Below are positions 1-10,149 of a stretch of DNA of 64,000 bases, piece by piece (the first letter of the stretch is position 1; each line of letters begins with the position of its first letter). Source of the DNA: Paenibacillus sp. KS-LC4 (GTDB lineage: Bacteria; Bacillota; Bacilli; Paenibacillales; Paenibacillaceae); the NCBI RefSeq assembly GCF_036894955.1, contig NZ_CP145905.1, forward strand, positions 1,867,501-1,931,500. The letters run 5' to 3'. The notes below the pieces were generated by a model. It saw nothing but the letters and a program-made list of their open reading frames with translations. It ran no database searches and was not told where the DNA came from. The position numbers and the translations under genes are program-made.

Positions 1-1357
1 CGAATACACATTTAATGATAAAGATATTCAGCTGAATAGTGCGGATGGGTATATTCATGAAAATAAATCTATAATTAGCATTTCACCAACTAGTGTAAAA
101 GCATATGCTGCCATTATGCAAAAAGGTAAGACGGAGAAGTATACTAAAAACTTTTTAATCACACTTTATGAGTTTGACTATAATACAAAAACGGTTCGTA
201 AAATCAAGCAATTTAAGGATCAGACGACTGCCTATTCATCCAGGTTGATTCATCTATATCGTTCATTAGGAATCTACTCTATTTATTCTGAGAAAAAGGA
301 TGAATATGACTATTTTTCTTTAAAAGATAATAAGCGTGCCTACTCTGGTGGATTAATAATTGAACCCCGAGAGGTGGTTGATACACAATTCACATTAAAT
401 CCGCATCCCAAATCGGGGGGCTACGGGGTATATTGCCCTGACAATAATTACGTTAATTGCCATCTTGTCAATTATGGTGGAGGGAAGGGAGAAACGGTTA
501 AAATAACCTCTCACCAGAAAACAAATCATACAAATGGACCAATGGATGCAACGTTTTTCTTTGGGACAACAACGGTTAGGAAGCAAAATGAGACAATCAA
601 TGCTCAAATAAAATGGACAGTGACAGGTACAGTTAAGGGTAGCAAAAGTATTTTGTTTCAAGGTCCTGCAACTCATTTAAAAACGTATGTGTCTCCTTCA
701 AATAAATATCTAGTGTTAATCGCAGAAACACAGGTGAAAGATGCTGTTACAGCATCTGTTGTTTATATTTATGATTTGAAGTCGCTAAAGCTTATAAAAA
801 AATATAACTCGGAGTATAAGGCGACTGCTGAAGGCATTAATTGGCTTTCAGATGAGGTATATATGATTCAGTATTATTTTGCAAGGCCTGCTAGCTATCC
901 ACCTTTCATTTATTATATTCCCTATGGCTTAAGTTTGCCTGTTACGTATGAAGAAACGTGGCAATGGGGCGTGGATACCTTTAGTCACAAGGAGATGTTT
1001 TATTTAACACGTCCCTTAGCAATCACATCAGGCGGAGCATATTTACGCTATAGTAATCAACCTGCTTTTATTATGAGAGGAAAATATTATGTCCCATTAA
1101 AAGAGTTTTCCGAAGGGTTTAAATTGGATTATAGCATTGGCAAAACAGATATCGAGTTTACAAGAAATGGTCGAACAGCAAGGCTGCCGATTAAGGATAG
1201 CGGTGTTATTCAGTTGACGAACAACACCTTTGTTCCATTAGGTGACTGGAATATAGAGTTGGGCTTGAAGGTGCAAAGTCTTCAAAAATCCCTTTGGAAT
1301 AACGAGCTTTCCTTATCTGATGCCGAGCGGAAAAATGGCTTTGGTTTGCAGGAGTAG
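1..1357 (+). CDS. C-terminal part of a stalk-domain (copper amine oxidase N-like) surface protein, 5' end outside window
   Basis: The reading frame is open from base 2, so the gene begins before the window and at least 451 codons are present. I recognise no enzyme. The last ~90 residues (around MRGKYYVPLKEFSEG and NNTFVPLGDWNIELGL) look like the copper amine oxidase N-terminal-like stalk domain that is repeated in many Paenibacillus secreted and S-layer-type proteins; the two VPL motifs are its hallmark. The middle part, with alternating aromatic and beta-rich segments (KYLVLIAETQ, VVYIYDLKSL), could be a beta-propeller or other beta fold, which is inference. The gene is clearly more AT-rich than valS downstream, suggesting accessory origin. 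Extracellular location is inferred from the family; no signal peptide is visible because the start is missing. Confidence 0.75.
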   Translation, partial: EYTFNDKDIQLNSADGYIHENKSIISISPTSVKAYAAIMQKGKTEKYTKNFLITLYEFDYNTKTVRKIKQFKDQTTAYSSRLIHLYRSLGIYSIYSEKKDEYDYFSLKDNKRAYSGGLIIEPREVVDTQFTLNPHPKSGGYGVYCPDNNYVNCHLVNYGGGKGETVKITSHQKTNHTNGPMDATFFFGTTTVRKQNETINAQIKWTVTGTVKGSKSILFQGPATHLKTYVSPSNKYLVLIAETQVKDAVTASVVYIYDLKSLKLIKKYNSEYKATAEGINWLSDEVYMIQYYFARPASYPPFIYYIPYGLSLPVTYEETWQWGVDTFSHKEMFYLTRPLAITSGGAYLRYSNQPAFIMRGKYYVPLKEFSEGFKLDYSIGKTDIEFTRNGRTARLPIKDSGVIQLTNNTFVPLGDWNIELGLKVQSLQKSLWNNELSLSDAERKNGFGLQE

Positions 1358-1418
1358 CTTAACGATTAATTGGATGGGCAAATGTGAGAGGTCATCCGAA
1401 ATAATGTACTAGCCTTAT

Positions 1419-1447
1419 TTGACTTTTTTTCACAAAGAGTGTATCAT
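1419..1447 (+). promoter_or_regulatory. Sigma-A promoter of the valS T-box transcript
   Basis: TTGACT (1419-1424) and TATCAT (1442-1447) are separated by 17 bp, and the T-box leader starts shortly after. Near-consensus -35 and the position make this the likely valS promoter. Confidence 0.6.
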
Positions 1448-1480
1448 TAAATAAATATGTCTTTAAGTCAACGAACGACG

Positions 1481-1727
1481 TTGAAGGGGAAGAGTACGCA
1501 GCCAAGCCTTCAGAGAGCGGAGCCGTTAGTGCTGAGAGTTCCGCAGGATTTTACTCGTACAAGTCGCCCTGGAGTTGCTTGAATCAAGCGGATTGCCATT
1601 CGTGAATTCAAGCCGGCCACAGCCGTTATCTGTTTGAGTGCCGCGCAGCTGCAAGACGCGCGGAACAAAGGTGGTACCACGGAAGCTAACCTTTCGTCCT
1701 TTGCTATAAGGGCGGAAGGTTTTTTTG
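1481..1727 (+). promoter_or_regulatory. T-box riboswitch leader (tRNA-Val sensing) of valS
   Basis: The leader carries the standard T-box landmarks: an AG-rich stem I start (GAAGAGTACGCAGCC near 1489), the antiterminator T-box core AAGGTGGTACCACGG (1668-1682), and an overlapping intrinsic terminator with arms CCTTTCGTCCTT (1690-1701) and AAGGGCGGAAGG (1708-1719) followed by seven T. In the family, uncharged tRNA pairs with the specifier codon and with the T-box bulge, which stabilises the antiterminator and lets transcription enter the synthetase gene. The valS gene 50 bp downstream implies a valine specifier; GTC occurs near 1563 but I could not fold the specifier loop with certainty. Confidence 0.92.
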
Positions 1728-1779
1728 TATTCAAAATTAAGTATGGATGCCATTATGCGATATGTGGAGGATGGAGCTT

Positions 1780-4440
1780 ATGTCTGAAAATCAAACGACG
1801 CCGGCGATGCCGACGACCTACGACCCAAAAGCCGCTGAACTGAAGTGGTATGACTTCTGGATGAATGGAAAATTTTTCGAAGCGGGTCAGCGCCCAGAGG
1901 CCGAGACTTATACGATCGTTATTCCCCCGCCGAATGTAACGGGCGTTTTGCACATTGGGCATGCGCTCGATTTCACCTTGCAGGATATTCTCATTCGCTT
2001 TAAGCGGATGCAGGGCTTTGATGCTCTGTGGCTGCCGGGAACGGACCATGCAGGCATTGCAACCCAGACGAAGGTGGAGCAGAAGCTGCGCGAGCAAGGA
2101 CAATCCCGCTACGATCTCGGACGCGAGGCTTTTTTGGAGCAGGTATGGGATTGGAAGGAGCAATACGCGGAGACGATTCGCGGCCAATGGGCAAAGATGG
2201 GGCTGTCGCTCGATTATTCGCGTGAACGCTTCACACTTGATGAGGGGCTGTCCAAGGCTGTTCGCGAGGTTTTTGTACAGCTGTACAAGAAAGGCCTTAT
2301 TTACCGCGGCAAAAAAATCATCAACTGGGACCCGGCTGCGAGAACGGCCTTGTCCGATATTGAGGTTGAGCATAAAGAGCTGAACGGCCATTTATACCAT
2401 TTGCAATATCCGCTTAAGGATGGCTCAGGGCATATTACGGTTGCGACAACACGTCCGGAAACGATGCTTGGCGATAGCGCGGTTGCCGTTCATCCTGAAG
2501 ATGAGCGTTACCAGCACCTGATTGGCCAAATGATCGTATTGCCCGTTATCGGTCGTGAAATTCCAATTATTGGCGACGAATATGTAGATAAGGATTTTGG
2601 CTCCGGTGCTGTTAAAATTACGCCTGCCCATGATCCGAATGACTTTGAGGTAGGCCTTCGCCATGATCTGCCGCAAATTATCGTGATGGACGAGTCCGGC
2701 AAGATGAATGCGGAAGCTGGCCCTTATGCGGGACTGGATCGTTTCGACTGTCGCAAGCAGCTTGTGCAGGATTTGCAGGAGCAGGGCGTGTGCGTGCTGA
2801 TTGAGGATCATGTTCATCAGGTAGGTCATAGTGAGCGCAGCGGTGCAGTTGTTGAGCCTTACCTGTCAACGCAATGGTTCGTTGAAATGAAGCCGCTCGC
2901 TGAACAGGCAATTAAAGCGCAGAAATCCAGCGAAGGGGTAACCTTCGTTCCGGACCGTTTTGAGAAAATTTATTTGCACTGGATTGAAAATGTACATGAC
3001 TGGTGTATTTCCCGTCAGCTGTGGTGGGGACACCGTATTCCAGCTTGGTATTGCGATGCCTGCGGTGAAATGCATGTAGCACAAGAGGAAGTAACGAGCT
3101 GTCCATCTTGTGGCAGCACGGAGCTTCGCCAGGATGAGGATGTTTTGGATACATGGTTCAGCTCAGGTCTGTGGCCGTTCTCGACGCTTGGCTGGCCAGA
3201 GCAGACAGAGGACTTAAAACGCTACTATCCGACGAATGTTTTGGTGACGGGCTACGATATTATTTTCTTCTGGGTATCCCGAATGATTTTTACCGCATTG
3301 GAGTTTACGGAGCAAAAGCCGTTCAAGGATGTGCTGATTCACGGTCTCGTACGCGATGCGAATGGCAATAAAATGTCCAAGTCGCTTGGCAACGGCATCA
3401 ATCCGCTGGAGGTCATTGAACAGTACGGCGCTGATGCGATGCGCTATATGCTTTCGACAGGCAGCACGCCGGGACAGGATTTGCGCTTCCGCTTTGAGAA
3501 GGTTGAGCAGGCACGCAACTTTGCGAATAAAATTTGGAATGCCTCGCGTTTTGCGCTGATGAATCTGGAAGGATTCGCAGCGAGCGACATTGATATTACG
3601 GGCAAGCTAGGTACGGCGGATCGCTGGATTTTGCACCGCCTGAACGAAACGGTTCGCGAAGTAACCCGTTTGATGGACAGCTATGAGTTTGGAGAAACGG
3701 GACGCCAGCTGTACAATTTCATCTGGGATGACCTATGCGACTGGTATATTGAGTTTGCGAAGCTTAACCTCTATGGCAACGATGAAGAAGCGAAGCAAGC
3801 GACAAAATCGGTGCTCGCTTATGTGCTTGACCGCACGCAGCGCCTGATTCATCCGTTTATGCCTTACATCAGTGAGGAAATTTGGCAGCATCTGCCGCAT
3901 GAAGGCGAGACGATTACGCTTGCCGCATGGCCGCAGTACGATGCTGCGCTAGAGGCGCCTGAAGCAGTGAAGGAAATGGAGCTGCTGATGGATATTATCC
4001 GCTCGGTGCGCAATGTCCGCGCGGAAGTAAATGTGCCGATGAGCAAAAAAATCGAGCTGTTGATTAAGCCAACGAGCGAGGCTGAAGCGGTCATTCTGAC
4101 TCGCAATGAAGAGTTTGTCCGCCGGTTCTGCGGAACCTCGAAGCTTGAGACTGGTCTTGATTTATTGGCTCCGGATAAGGCGATGAGCGGTATTGTAACG
4201 GGTGCGGAGCTGTACTTCCCGCTTGCAGGGCTGATTGATATTTCGCAGGAAATCGCAAGGCTTGAGAAGGAGCTTGCGACGCTTAACAGCGAAGTAACCC
4301 GCATTGAGAAAAAGCTGGGCAATGAGGGCTTTGTAGCGAAGGCGCCTGCGAAGGTTATCGAAGAGGAACGCTCCAAAATGAAGGATTATGCGGACAAACG
4401 CGATAAGGTTCAAGCTAGAATCGCGGATTTGCGCGGATAG
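1780..4440 (+). CDS. valS: Valyl-tRNA synthetase
   Basis: Class Ia aminoacyl-tRNA synthetase that charges tRNA-Val with valine in the cytoplasm. The HIGH signature (residues 58-61, in [12 protein letters not shown]) and KMSKS (531-535) are intact. The editing (CP1) domain lies between them and a zinc-ribbon-like CDACGEMH...CPSCG occurs before KMSKS. The C-terminal ~70 residues form the charged coiled coil typical of bacterial ValS ([19 protein letters not shown]). At 886 residues it matches the usual length. The frame is open further upstream, but the ATG at 1780 has GGAGG at 1766-1770 with 9-nt spacing, so I chose it. It is controlled by the T-box leader just upstream and is followed 29 bp later by folC. 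Confidence 0.97.
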   Translation: MSENQTTPAMPTTYDPKAAELKWYDFWMNGKFFEAGQRPEAETYTIVIPPPNVTGVLHIGHALDFTLQDILIRFKRMQGFDALWLPGTDHAGIATQTKVEQKLREQGQSRYDLGREAFLEQVWDWKEQYAETIRGQWAKMGLSLDYSRERFTLDEGLSKAVREVFVQLYKKGLIYRGKKIINWDPAARTALSDIEVEHKELNGHLYHLQYPLKDGSGHITVATTRPETMLGDSAVAVHPEDERYQHLIGQMIVLPVIGREIPIIGDEYVDKDFGSGAVKITPAHDPNDFEVGLRHDLPQIIVMDESGKMNAEAGPYAGLDRFDCRKQLVQDLQEQGVCVLIEDHVHQVGHSERSGAVVEPYLSTQWFVEMKPLAEQAIKAQKSSEGVTFVPDRFEKIYLHWIENVHDWCISRQLWWGHRIPAWYCDACGEMHVAQEEVTSCPSCGSTELRQDEDVLDTWFSSGLWPFSTLGWPEQTEDLKRYYPTNVLVTGYDIIFFWVSRMIFTALEFTEQKPFKDVLIHGLVRDANGNKMSKSLGNGINPLEVIEQYGADAMRYMLSTGSTPGQDLRFRFEKVEQARNFANKIWNASRFALMNLEGFAASDIDITGKLGTADRWILHRLNETVREVTRLMDSYEFGETGRQLYNFIWDDLCDWYIEFAKLNLYGNDEEAKQATKSVLAYVLDRTQRLIHPFMPYISEEIWQHLPHEGETITLAAWPQYDAALEAPEAVKEMELLMDIIRSVRNVRAEVNVPMSKKIELLIKPTSEAEAVILTRNEEFVRRFCGTSKLETGLDLLAPDKAMSGIVTGAELYFPLAGLIDISQEIARLEKELATLNSEVTRIEKKLGNEGFVAKAPAKVIEEERSKMKDYADKRDKVQARIADLRG

Positions 4441-4469
4441 ACACCGGGAAGAAAGAAGGCGTTTCTACG

Positions 4470-5843
4470 ATGACAAATCATCTCTCAGGCCAGCCGGAAA
4501 GCGGCGGGCTTCAGTCGTACCAGGAAGCGGTGGATTGGATAAATGGCCTTATTCCGTTTGGAATAAGGCCTGGTCTTGAGCGGGCTCTAGTATTGATGGA
4601 GCGGCTTGGCAATCCGCATCGCAGATTGAAGTTTATCCATGTCGCTGGAACGAACGGCAAAGGCTCTACCTGTGCTTTTTTGACGAGCACGCTCATTAAA
4701 TGCGGTTATGATGTTGGTACGTTCACATCCCCATACATTACGAAGTTTACGAATCGTTTTCAATATAACAATGCGGATATTGAAGAGCAGACGCTGCTTG
4801 AGCTGTCGAATATGCTAAAGCCTGTCGTTGAGGAAATTGCGGCAACTGAGCTGGGGTCTCCTACGATGTTCGAGGTGTCTACGGCGCTGGCTATATTGTA
4901 TTTCGCTAAAGTAACCTATCCCGATTATGTCGTATGGGAAACGGGGCTTGGCGGACGAATGGACGTTACGAATATTGTGACGCCTGTTCTCTCTATCATC
5001 ACCAATGTCGGGCATGACCATATGGATCGCCTTGGTGATACGCTGGAGAAGGTGGCAGCGGAAAAGGCAGGCATTATTAAGCCCGGCGTTCCTGTTGTGA
5101 GTGCGGTTACGCAGCCAGAAGTGATTGAAGTGATTCGGCAAAAAGCGATCGACAGCAAAAGCTCGCTCTATTTGTTAGGCGAGCAGTTCAGCGAGACGGC
5201 GCTTTCGGTCCGCGAGGATGAGCAAACGTTCCGTTTTGATGGGCTTTTCCGTCCGATTCATCCACTAACGATCACGCTCAACGGAGCTCATCAGCGCGCG
5301 AATGCAGCGGTCGCAGTGATGGCCCTTGAGGTGCTTCGCCAATATGCGGCTCTTATTGTGGAGGATGATGCGCTGGAGGAGGGGCTGCGCCTTGCCGCAT
5401 GGCCCGGGCGTCTGGAAATGGTGTCGCATTCCCCGCGTATTCTCATTGATGGCGCTCATAATCCTGAGGGAGCACAGACGCTTGCTGCCGCATTAAAATC
5501 AACCTATCGTTATGATCGTTTAATCCTAATGATGGGTATGCTGGATAATAAGAATCATCGCGAGGTTATGAAGCATATACTGCCAATAGTAGATACGCTA
5601 ATTGTGACCGAGCCTGATTTTCGCAACAAAAAGGATGCGCAGGCGTTGGCTGATCTCGTACGTGCTGTGCAGGGGGACGAGGATTTTGAACTGATTGTGG
5701 AGCCTGACTGGAAGGCAGCGCTTGAGCAACTGCAGCATTTGACCGGGGAAACAGACCTTGGGGTTGTGACCGGCACGCTTTATTTAATAGCGGACGTTCG
5801 CGCCCGCTTATTGTACAACTCTGATTCTGAAAAAGGTTGGTGA
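4470..5843 (+). CDS. folC: Folylpolyglutamate synthase / dihydrofolate synthase
   Basis: Mur-ligase-family enzyme that adds glutamate to dihydropteroate or folates using ATP, completing folate synthesis and keeping folates in the cell. The P-loop GTNGKGST is at residues 60-67, the central ligase motif is [13 protein letters not shown], and the C-terminal ligase motif DGAHNP is at 327-332. Length (457 aa) is slightly above the 430 of Bacillus FolC because of a longer N-terminus. It lies 29 bp after valS and 7 bp before murC, so the three are probably cotranscribed. The valS-folC pairing is conserved in Bacillales; having murC next is a local variation. Confidence 0.95.
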   Translation: MTNHLSGQPESGGLQSYQEAVDWINGLIPFGIRPGLERALVLMERLGNPHRRLKFIHVAGTNGKGSTCAFLTSTLIKCGYDVGTFTSPYITKFTNRFQYNNADIEEQTLLELSNMLKPVVEEIAATELGSPTMFEVSTALAILYFAKVTYPDYVVWETGLGGRMDVTNIVTPVLSIITNVGHDHMDRLGDTLEKVAAEKAGIIKPGVPVVSAVTQPEVIEVIRQKAIDSKSSLYLLGEQFSETALSVREDEQTFRFDGLFRPIHPLTITLNGAHQRANAAVAVMALEVLRQYAALIVEDDALEEGLRLAAWPGRLEMVSHSPRILIDGAHNPEGAQTLAAALKSTYRYDRLILMMGMLDNKNHREVMKHILPIVDTLIVTEPDFRNKKDAQALADLVRAVQGDEDFELIVEPDWKAALEQLQHLTGETDLGVVTGTLYLIADVRARLLYNSDSEKGW

Positions 5844-5850
5844 ACCGTCT

Positions 5851-7251
5851 TTGAATACAGCAAAACATGTTCATTTCATCGGAATAGGCGGTTACGGGAT
5901 GAGCGCTATCGCCCGCGTTATGCTGGAGAAGGGCTATACGGTAACGGGTTCTGATGTCGCTCGTCAGGAGCTCACTGAGAAGCTGGCGGCGAAGGGCGCA
6001 AAAATCTATATCGGTCATGAGCCGGAAAATATTAAAGGTGCGGAGCTGGTGGTTTACTCCACTGCGCTAACACAGGATAATGTAGAGCGCCGTGCCGCGG
6101 AAGCTCTCAATATTCCGGTGCTGCATCGTTCGCAAATGCTGGCTCAGCTTATGAATGAAGGCAAGGGCGTTGCTGTTGCCGGCGCTCATGGCAAGACGAC
6201 GACCTCATCAATGATCGCGCTCGTTATGGAAAACTGCGGCACCGATCCAACGTATATTATTGGCGGCGAGATTGTAAACGTCGGCACAAATGCAAAGGCG
6301 GGAAAAGGGGATTACGTCGTAGCGGAAGCCGACGAGAGCGATGGCTCTTTCCTGCATTATCAACCGTCTATTGCGATTGTAACCAATATCGAACCGGATC
6401 ATTTGGAAAACTATGACGGGGATTTCGGCAAGCTGAAGGCTGCCTACGTTCAGTTTCTGTCGCAGGTAAAGCCGGATGGCAAAGCTATCGTATGCGCGGA
6501 CGATGACAACATTGACGAGATCATCAGCAAGCTGTATGCAGGCCAATCGCTCGACCCATCACAGCTCGTTACTTACGGCATTGATGGTGAAGCCCAGTAC
6601 AAGGCAGAGAAAATCGTGCTTGGTGACCGCAAAGTATCGTTCGAGCTGACCCACCATGGAAAGCTGCTGGGCGAGGTTGAACTGTCTGTGCCAGGTAAAC
6701 ATAATGTTTATAACGCGATGGCAACCATTATTACCTGTCTGGAAGCAGGGCTGCCTTTTGCACAAATTGCGAACGCCATTCGTGATTTCATTGGCGCGAA
6801 GCGTCGCTTTCAGGTGCTCGGCGAAGTAGAGGACATTCTCGTTATTGACGATTATGCCCATCATCCTACTGAGATCAGTGCAACGATCAGTGCTGCCAAA
6901 GCGACGGGCAAACGGATTGTCGCTGTGTTCCAGCCGCAGCGCTACACGCGCACCTATTTCCTTCTCGACCAGTTCAGCCGAGCGTTTCCGGAGGCGGACG
7001 AGGTCATCATTACCGATATTTATTCACCAGCTGGCGAACAGCAAATTGAGGGCGTCAACTCGGAGAAGCTGGTTGAGCTGATTAAGACGAACAGCAATGC
7101 GAATACGACGTTTATTGCAACAAAGGAAGAAGTGCTGGAGTATTTGAAGACAGCTGCTTCTGCTGGCGATTTAGTCATCACGATGGGAGCCGGCGATATT
7201 TGGAAAACGGCGGATGCTTTGGCTAAATGGCTGAAGGCAGGTCGTAAATAA
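5851..7251 (+). CDS. murC: UDP-N-acetylmuramate--L-alanine ligase
   Basis: Cytoplasmic ATP-dependent ligase adding L-alanine to UDP-MurNAc, the first amino acid of the peptidoglycan stem peptide. The N-terminal Rossmann motif GIGGYGMSA (11-19), P-loop AGAHGKTTT (about 110-118), the EADESDGSF substrate segment and the C-terminal DDYAHHPTE motif are all present; 466 aa is typical. The start is TTG at 5851, the first in-frame initiator after the folC stop, with AAAAGG upstream; the sequence [12 protein letters not shown] begins six residues in, as expected for MurC. The gene ends the valS-folC-murC unit and is followed by a strong terminator. Confidence 0.95.
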   Translation: MNTAKHVHFIGIGGYGMSAIARVMLEKGYTVTGSDVARQELTEKLAAKGAKIYIGHEPENIKGAELVVYSTALTQDNVERRAAEALNIPVLHRSQMLAQLMNEGKGVAVAGAHGKTTTSSMIALVMENCGTDPTYIIGGEIVNVGTNAKAGKGDYVVAEADESDGSFLHYQPSIAIVTNIEPDHLENYDGDFGKLKAAYVQFLSQVKPDGKAIVCADDDNIDEIISKLYAGQSLDPSQLVTYGIDGEAQYKAEKIVLGDRKVSFELTHHGKLLGEVELSVPGKHNVYNAMATIITCLEAGLPFAQIANAIRDFIGAKRRFQVLGEVEDILVIDDYAHHPTEISATISAAKATGKRIVAVFQPQRYTRTYFLLDQFSRAFPEADEVIITDIYSPAGEQQIEGVNSEKLVELIKTNSNANTTFIATKEEVLEYLKTAASAGDLVITMGAGDIWKTADALAKWLKAGRK

Positions 7252-7290
7252 GCTGCTGTCGCTTGCATAAGGACATATGAACTCCATTAA

Positions 7291-7328
7291 AACGCTGGAA
7301 AACGTGAAAATCGTTTTCCAGCGTTTTT
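7291..7328 (+). terminator. Intrinsic terminator after murC
   Basis: Perfect 14-bp stem AACGCTGGAAAACG (7291-7304) / CGTTTTCCAGCGTT (7312-7325) with a 7-nt loop, continuing into a T run. Confidence 0.9.
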
Positions 7329-7335
7329 TGTTTCG

Positions 7336-7363
7336 TTGCCAACAGGGGCTGCGTCCATATAAT
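7336..7363 (+). promoter_or_regulatory. Candidate sigma-A promoter
   Basis: TTGCCA (7336-7341) and TATAAT (7358-7363) with a 16-bp spacer. It lies about 320 bp upstream of the spoIIB-like start, so it could drive a long leader that includes the dispersed repeat. No experimental support. Confidence 0.4.
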
Positions 7364-7505
7364 GGAGATGACTTTGAAGATATTTACATCATGCATTCAA
7401 ATGGGCTAGCACCGCTTTTGTAGTATGGATACAATTCCCTCAGCTTTTTATAGCAAAAAAGGTTGTCGACTGTACGAAACTTGCGGTAAGCTGCGAATGT
7501 TATTT

Positions 7506-7600
7506 AAGATATAAGATTTTATAAGTTTTGCACTTATAAATGGGCTTATATTTCTCGGTGAAACGGGCTGCGCCGCCAAAGGACGACGAAGTCGTTTTGC
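7506..7600 (+). repeat. Dispersed hairpin-forming repeat, copy A
   Basis: Roughly 95 bp nearly identical in layout to copies at 48085-48190 and 48740-48843. Core CTTATAAATGGGCTTATATT is followed by a GC-rich half containing GCGCCGCCAAAGGACGACG and ending in the hairpin ACGAC-GAA-GTCGT. The AT half can form TATAAGT...ACTTATA. No ORF is conserved among copies. Confidence 0.8.
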
Positions 7601-7684
7601 TAGCGTATTCGTTTGTTCATAATCATAAATCTCTTAATTGTCTCATAGAGTAGGAATAGAAGAATGAGACAAGGAGAGAATGAC

Positions 7685-9169
7685 ATGAACTCAAAAAACC
7701 GCATTACGTACCGTTTCGACCAAGCCGGACAAGCTTCACGCTCCGAAACTAAGCAGATGGCCGCGGCGCAGCCTGTTGCGGATATTCAGGCTGCTTCTGC
7801 GCAGCCTGGTGCTGCAAAGCAGGAAAGCTTTGCTGAAGTCATCCCCTTATATAAAAATGCAGCCTCTTATTCAGATGAGCAATTCAGTCCATGGAGCAGC
7901 CAGGCCGGGGAGGAAATGGATCGGCTGGAGCAATTGATTCGCGAGTCAGATCATCACTTGCCTGAACAAATTAAGACAAAGACGGCTGGTCGAATCCATT
8001 CTCATTCTCATGCCGATGCGCCCATTTTTTCGAAATCGCCGAAACATATAGTGGATAATGAGTCTCCTGTTTCTAATACTAAGGAGCAGTACCCGATGGA
8101 CGGGAAGGAAGAGGGGCTGCTATCAAATGATCGTCGCCAGCAGCAGGCGCCGTCTTTCAGCGGCTCAAAATGGAATGACAATGGAGCGGAGCATGGGCCA
8201 GAAAAGTCCAACTATGGATGGGCAAATGACAGCGAGCGGCATTCGCCTGAGCTAGAGCTTGAACTAGGAAAACGTCCGGTTCGCTCTATTCGCAAGCTTG
8301 GCCATTCGCCCTCGTGGATCAACGTTTTTTTATCTGTCGCTGGGGCGCTGGCAACAGGAGCATTGTTCGGTTATTTGCTGCTATCTTTATTTTTGGATTC
8401 CTCCTCGGCGGTTCCCTTTAATTCGGGCGGGCAGTCGAGTGCGGTTAGCGGCAATCCAGCATCGCAAGGTGCGGAAAATGGCTTGGGCACGGAAGCAGGT
8501 GCCGGGAATGGCGGGAGCTCAGCTGCGCCGCTTGAAGCGGTAGAACTGGCTATCCAGCCACAAGCCTACCATTTGCTGCAATATGGCGTATTTAGCAACT
8601 CGGAAGGCAAGGATGCCGCAATGGAGGAGCTGGCTAGCAAGGGATATGCAGCTGCTGCTTCGACAACAGCAGACGACTACCGGGTATATGCGGGGATGGC
8701 GGGTGACCGCAGCAGGGCAATTGCGCTGAGCAAAATGCTGCCAGGCACCGAGGTCTATGTGAAGGAGCTGATTATTTTGGCTCCACAGAGGTTTCCTTTT
8801 TCAGGAAAGGCGTCAGAGGCTAACCATTTTTTTGAGCAGACGAATGCCTTGATAAGCATGCTGGATGATTTGACGCTGGCACAGCTGGAGCAGCCTGCTC
8901 TTGCTCCGCTTGGCGAGAATGCGGCGAAGGCTTGGAGGGCAGAGCATCAAAAATGGACGCTCAGCATAAAGGCGATGGAGTCCGGCATTCAAGACGAGGC
9001 GGGTAAAGCGTTGATGGGGGCGGTGGTCCAAGCGGTAAATACGGCAGCTTCGTCGCTTACGGAATATGATAAAAACCCTTCTCAGGCACACTTGTGGTCG
9101 GTACAGCGAGCGCTAATGGAAGCGATTCTGACACAAAAAACATGGTTTGAGACTATACGCGCATTGTAA
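7685..9169 (+). CDS. spoIIB: SPOR-domain single-pass membrane protein, SpoIIB-like
   Basis: A 494-residue protein with a long, polar, low-complexity cytoplasmic part (about 1-205), one transmembrane helix (about 209-236, INVFLSVAGALATGALFGYL) and a C-terminal SPOR domain (about 292-362, starting AYHLLQYGVFSNSEGK). SPOR domains bind denuded peptidoglycan glycans at septa. In B. subtilis, SpoIIB occupies exactly this position before maf-radC-mreB and assists septal thinning during engulfment, so the assignment rests on architecture plus synteny; the N-terminal part is not recognisably conserved. The ATG at 7664 lacks a ribosome site, whereas ATG 7685 has AAGGAG (7671-7676) eight bases upstream. 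A helical extracytoplasmic tail follows the SPOR domain. Confidence 0.8.
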   Translation: MNSKNRITYRFDQAGQASRSETKQMAAAQPVADIQAASAQPGAAKQESFAEVIPLYKNAASYSDEQFSPWSSQAGEEMDRLEQLIRESDHHLPEQIKTKTAGRIHSHSHADAPIFSKSPKHIVDNESPVSNTKEQYPMDGKEEGLLSNDRRQQQAPSFSGSKWNDNGAEHGPEKSNYGWANDSERHSPELELELGKRPVRSIRKLGHSPSWINVFLSVAGALATGALFGYLLLSLFLDSSSAVPFNSGGQSSAVSGNPASQGAENGLGTEAGAGNGGSSAAPLEAVELAIQPQAYHLLQYGVFSNSEGKDAAMEELASKGYAAAASTTADDYRVYAGMAGDRSRAIALSKMLPGTEVYVKELIILAPQRFPFSGKASEANHFFEQTNALISMLDDLTLAQLEQPALAPLGENAAKAWRAEHQKWTLSIKAMESGIQDEAGKALMGAVVQAVNTAASSLTEYDKNPSQAHLWSVQRALMEAILTQKTWFETIRAL

Positions 9170-9193
9170 ACGGAAATCATACTAAGGTATAAT
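9164..9193 (+). promoter_or_regulatory. Candidate sigma-A promoter for the DUF4321-maf-radC unit
   Basis: TTGTAA (9164-9169, overlapping the preceding stop codon) and a perfect TATAAT (9188-9193) with 18-bp spacing, 40 bp before the DUF4321 start. Confidence 0.55.
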
Positions 9194-9232
9194 AGAATGC
9201 AGTTGTCATTACTTGGCGAGAGGCGTTGAACG

Positions 9233-9475
9233 ATGAAGAAAAATGGCTGGATGTTATTGCTTTTCCTAGTGCTCGGTCTGCTTGCGGGGGCATTGGTGGC
9301 ACGCTGGCTGGAGTCGATTCCGGGAATAACTTTCTTGACCAAAGCGATTCAAGCTTCATGGTCTCCTGCCGTTGATTTATATGTGCTGAGCTTTACAATG
9401 ACGATTAACTTCCAAATTAGCTTATTCAGTATTATTGGTGTTATAGTGGCTATATGGCTTTATCGCAAAATGTAA
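9233..9475 (+). CDS. DUF4321-family small membrane protein
   Basis: An 80-residue protein with two predicted membrane helices: residues 5-24 (WMLLLFLVLGLLAGALVARW) and about 55-77 (ISLFSIIGVIVAIWLY). The WLESIPGITFL segment after helix 1 and the NFQISLFSIIG segment match what I recall of the DUF4321 family, found beside maf/mreB in Paenibacillus and clostridia. Function unknown; position between spoIIB, maf and the mre/min cluster suggests a link to envelope morphogenesis, which is inference only. It has its own candidate promoter and is followed 25 bp later by maf. Confidence 0.8.
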   Translation: MKKNGWMLLLFLVLGLLAGALVARWLESIPGITFLTKAIQASWSPAVDLYVLSFTMTINFQISLFSIIGVIVAIWLYRKM

Positions 9476-9500
9476 GCTTAAACGAAGGAGAGCTATACCT

Positions 9501-10109
9501 ATGAATTCGATCAGCCAGTTCGTGCTGGCATCGTCGTCTCCGCGCCGGAAGGAACTGGTCGCCACTCTTGACCTTTCCTTGCCGGTTTATATTTTGTCCT
9601 CAGAAGCGGACGAAAGTGTGCCATCCGATTGGAGCCCCGAGCAAATTGTGGAGCAGCTGTCCTTGCGCAAGGCGCGGGCAACGGCCGAGCTTTTGCGGAA
9701 GCAAGGGAGTACCGAATCCTCTATCGTCGTAGGAGCGGATACCATTGTCGTTGTGGATGGCCATGTACTGGGCAAGCCAGTGGATGAGGCGGATGCTTTT
9801 GCTATGTTGAGCAGCCTACAAGGCAGAGCTCATGAAGTATATACAGGTGTTGCTTGTGTTTTAACGGAGAATGGTGAACAATCTGCGGCTCATCGCATGA
9901 CGAAGGTGCATATGAGGCCGCTTAAGGATGAACAAATTCATCGTTATATTGCTACCGGGGAATCGTATGACAAAGCTGGGTCTTATGGCATTCAAGGTTA
10001 TGGGGCCACGCTTGTTGAGCGGATCGAGGGCTGTTATTTCAACGTTGTCGGCTTGCCGCTGTCACTGCTGTCGGATATGCTCGCAGCGTATCGCATACAT
10101 GTATTTTGA
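9501..10109 (+). CDS. maf: Maf-family nucleotide pyrophosphatase
   Basis: Maf/YhdE-type house-cleaning pyrophosphatase that hydrolyses dTTP/UTP and modified pyrimidine nucleotides; in B. subtilis overexpression blocks septation. Signature motifs are visible: N-terminal ASSSPRRKELV (residues 10-20), the catalytic VVGADTIVVVDG region around residue 80, LGKPVDEADAF, and Y-DKAGSYGIQG near 160. Length 202 aa is normal. A good GAAGGAGA ribosome site precedes ATG 9501. Located in the conserved maf-radC-mreBCD order. Confidence 0.95.
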   Translation: MNSISQFVLASSSPRRKELVATLDLSLPVYILSSEADESVPSDWSPEQIVEQLSLRKARATAELLRKQGSTESSIVVGADTIVVVDGHVLGKPVDEADAFAMLSSLQGRAHEVYTGVACVLTENGEQSAAHRMTKVHMRPLKDEQIHRYIATGESYDKAGSYGIQGYGATLVERIEGCYFNVVGLPLSLLSDMLAAYRIHVF

Positions 10110-10149
10110 TCCACGTATTTCAAGCTAACTTACGAAAGCAGGGATGGGC

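Larger units (their letters stand above)
7329..7684. other. Intergenic region murC to spoIIB-like gene
   Basis: About 355 bp without a credible gene. It holds a candidate promoter near 7336-7363 and one copy of the dispersed repeat (7506-7600), both listed separately. I see nothing else definite. Confidence 0.6.

Noticed and set aside
1634-1843. Small ORF across the T-box antiterminator
   Set aside because: Lies in the structured leader and overlaps valS; no independent support.
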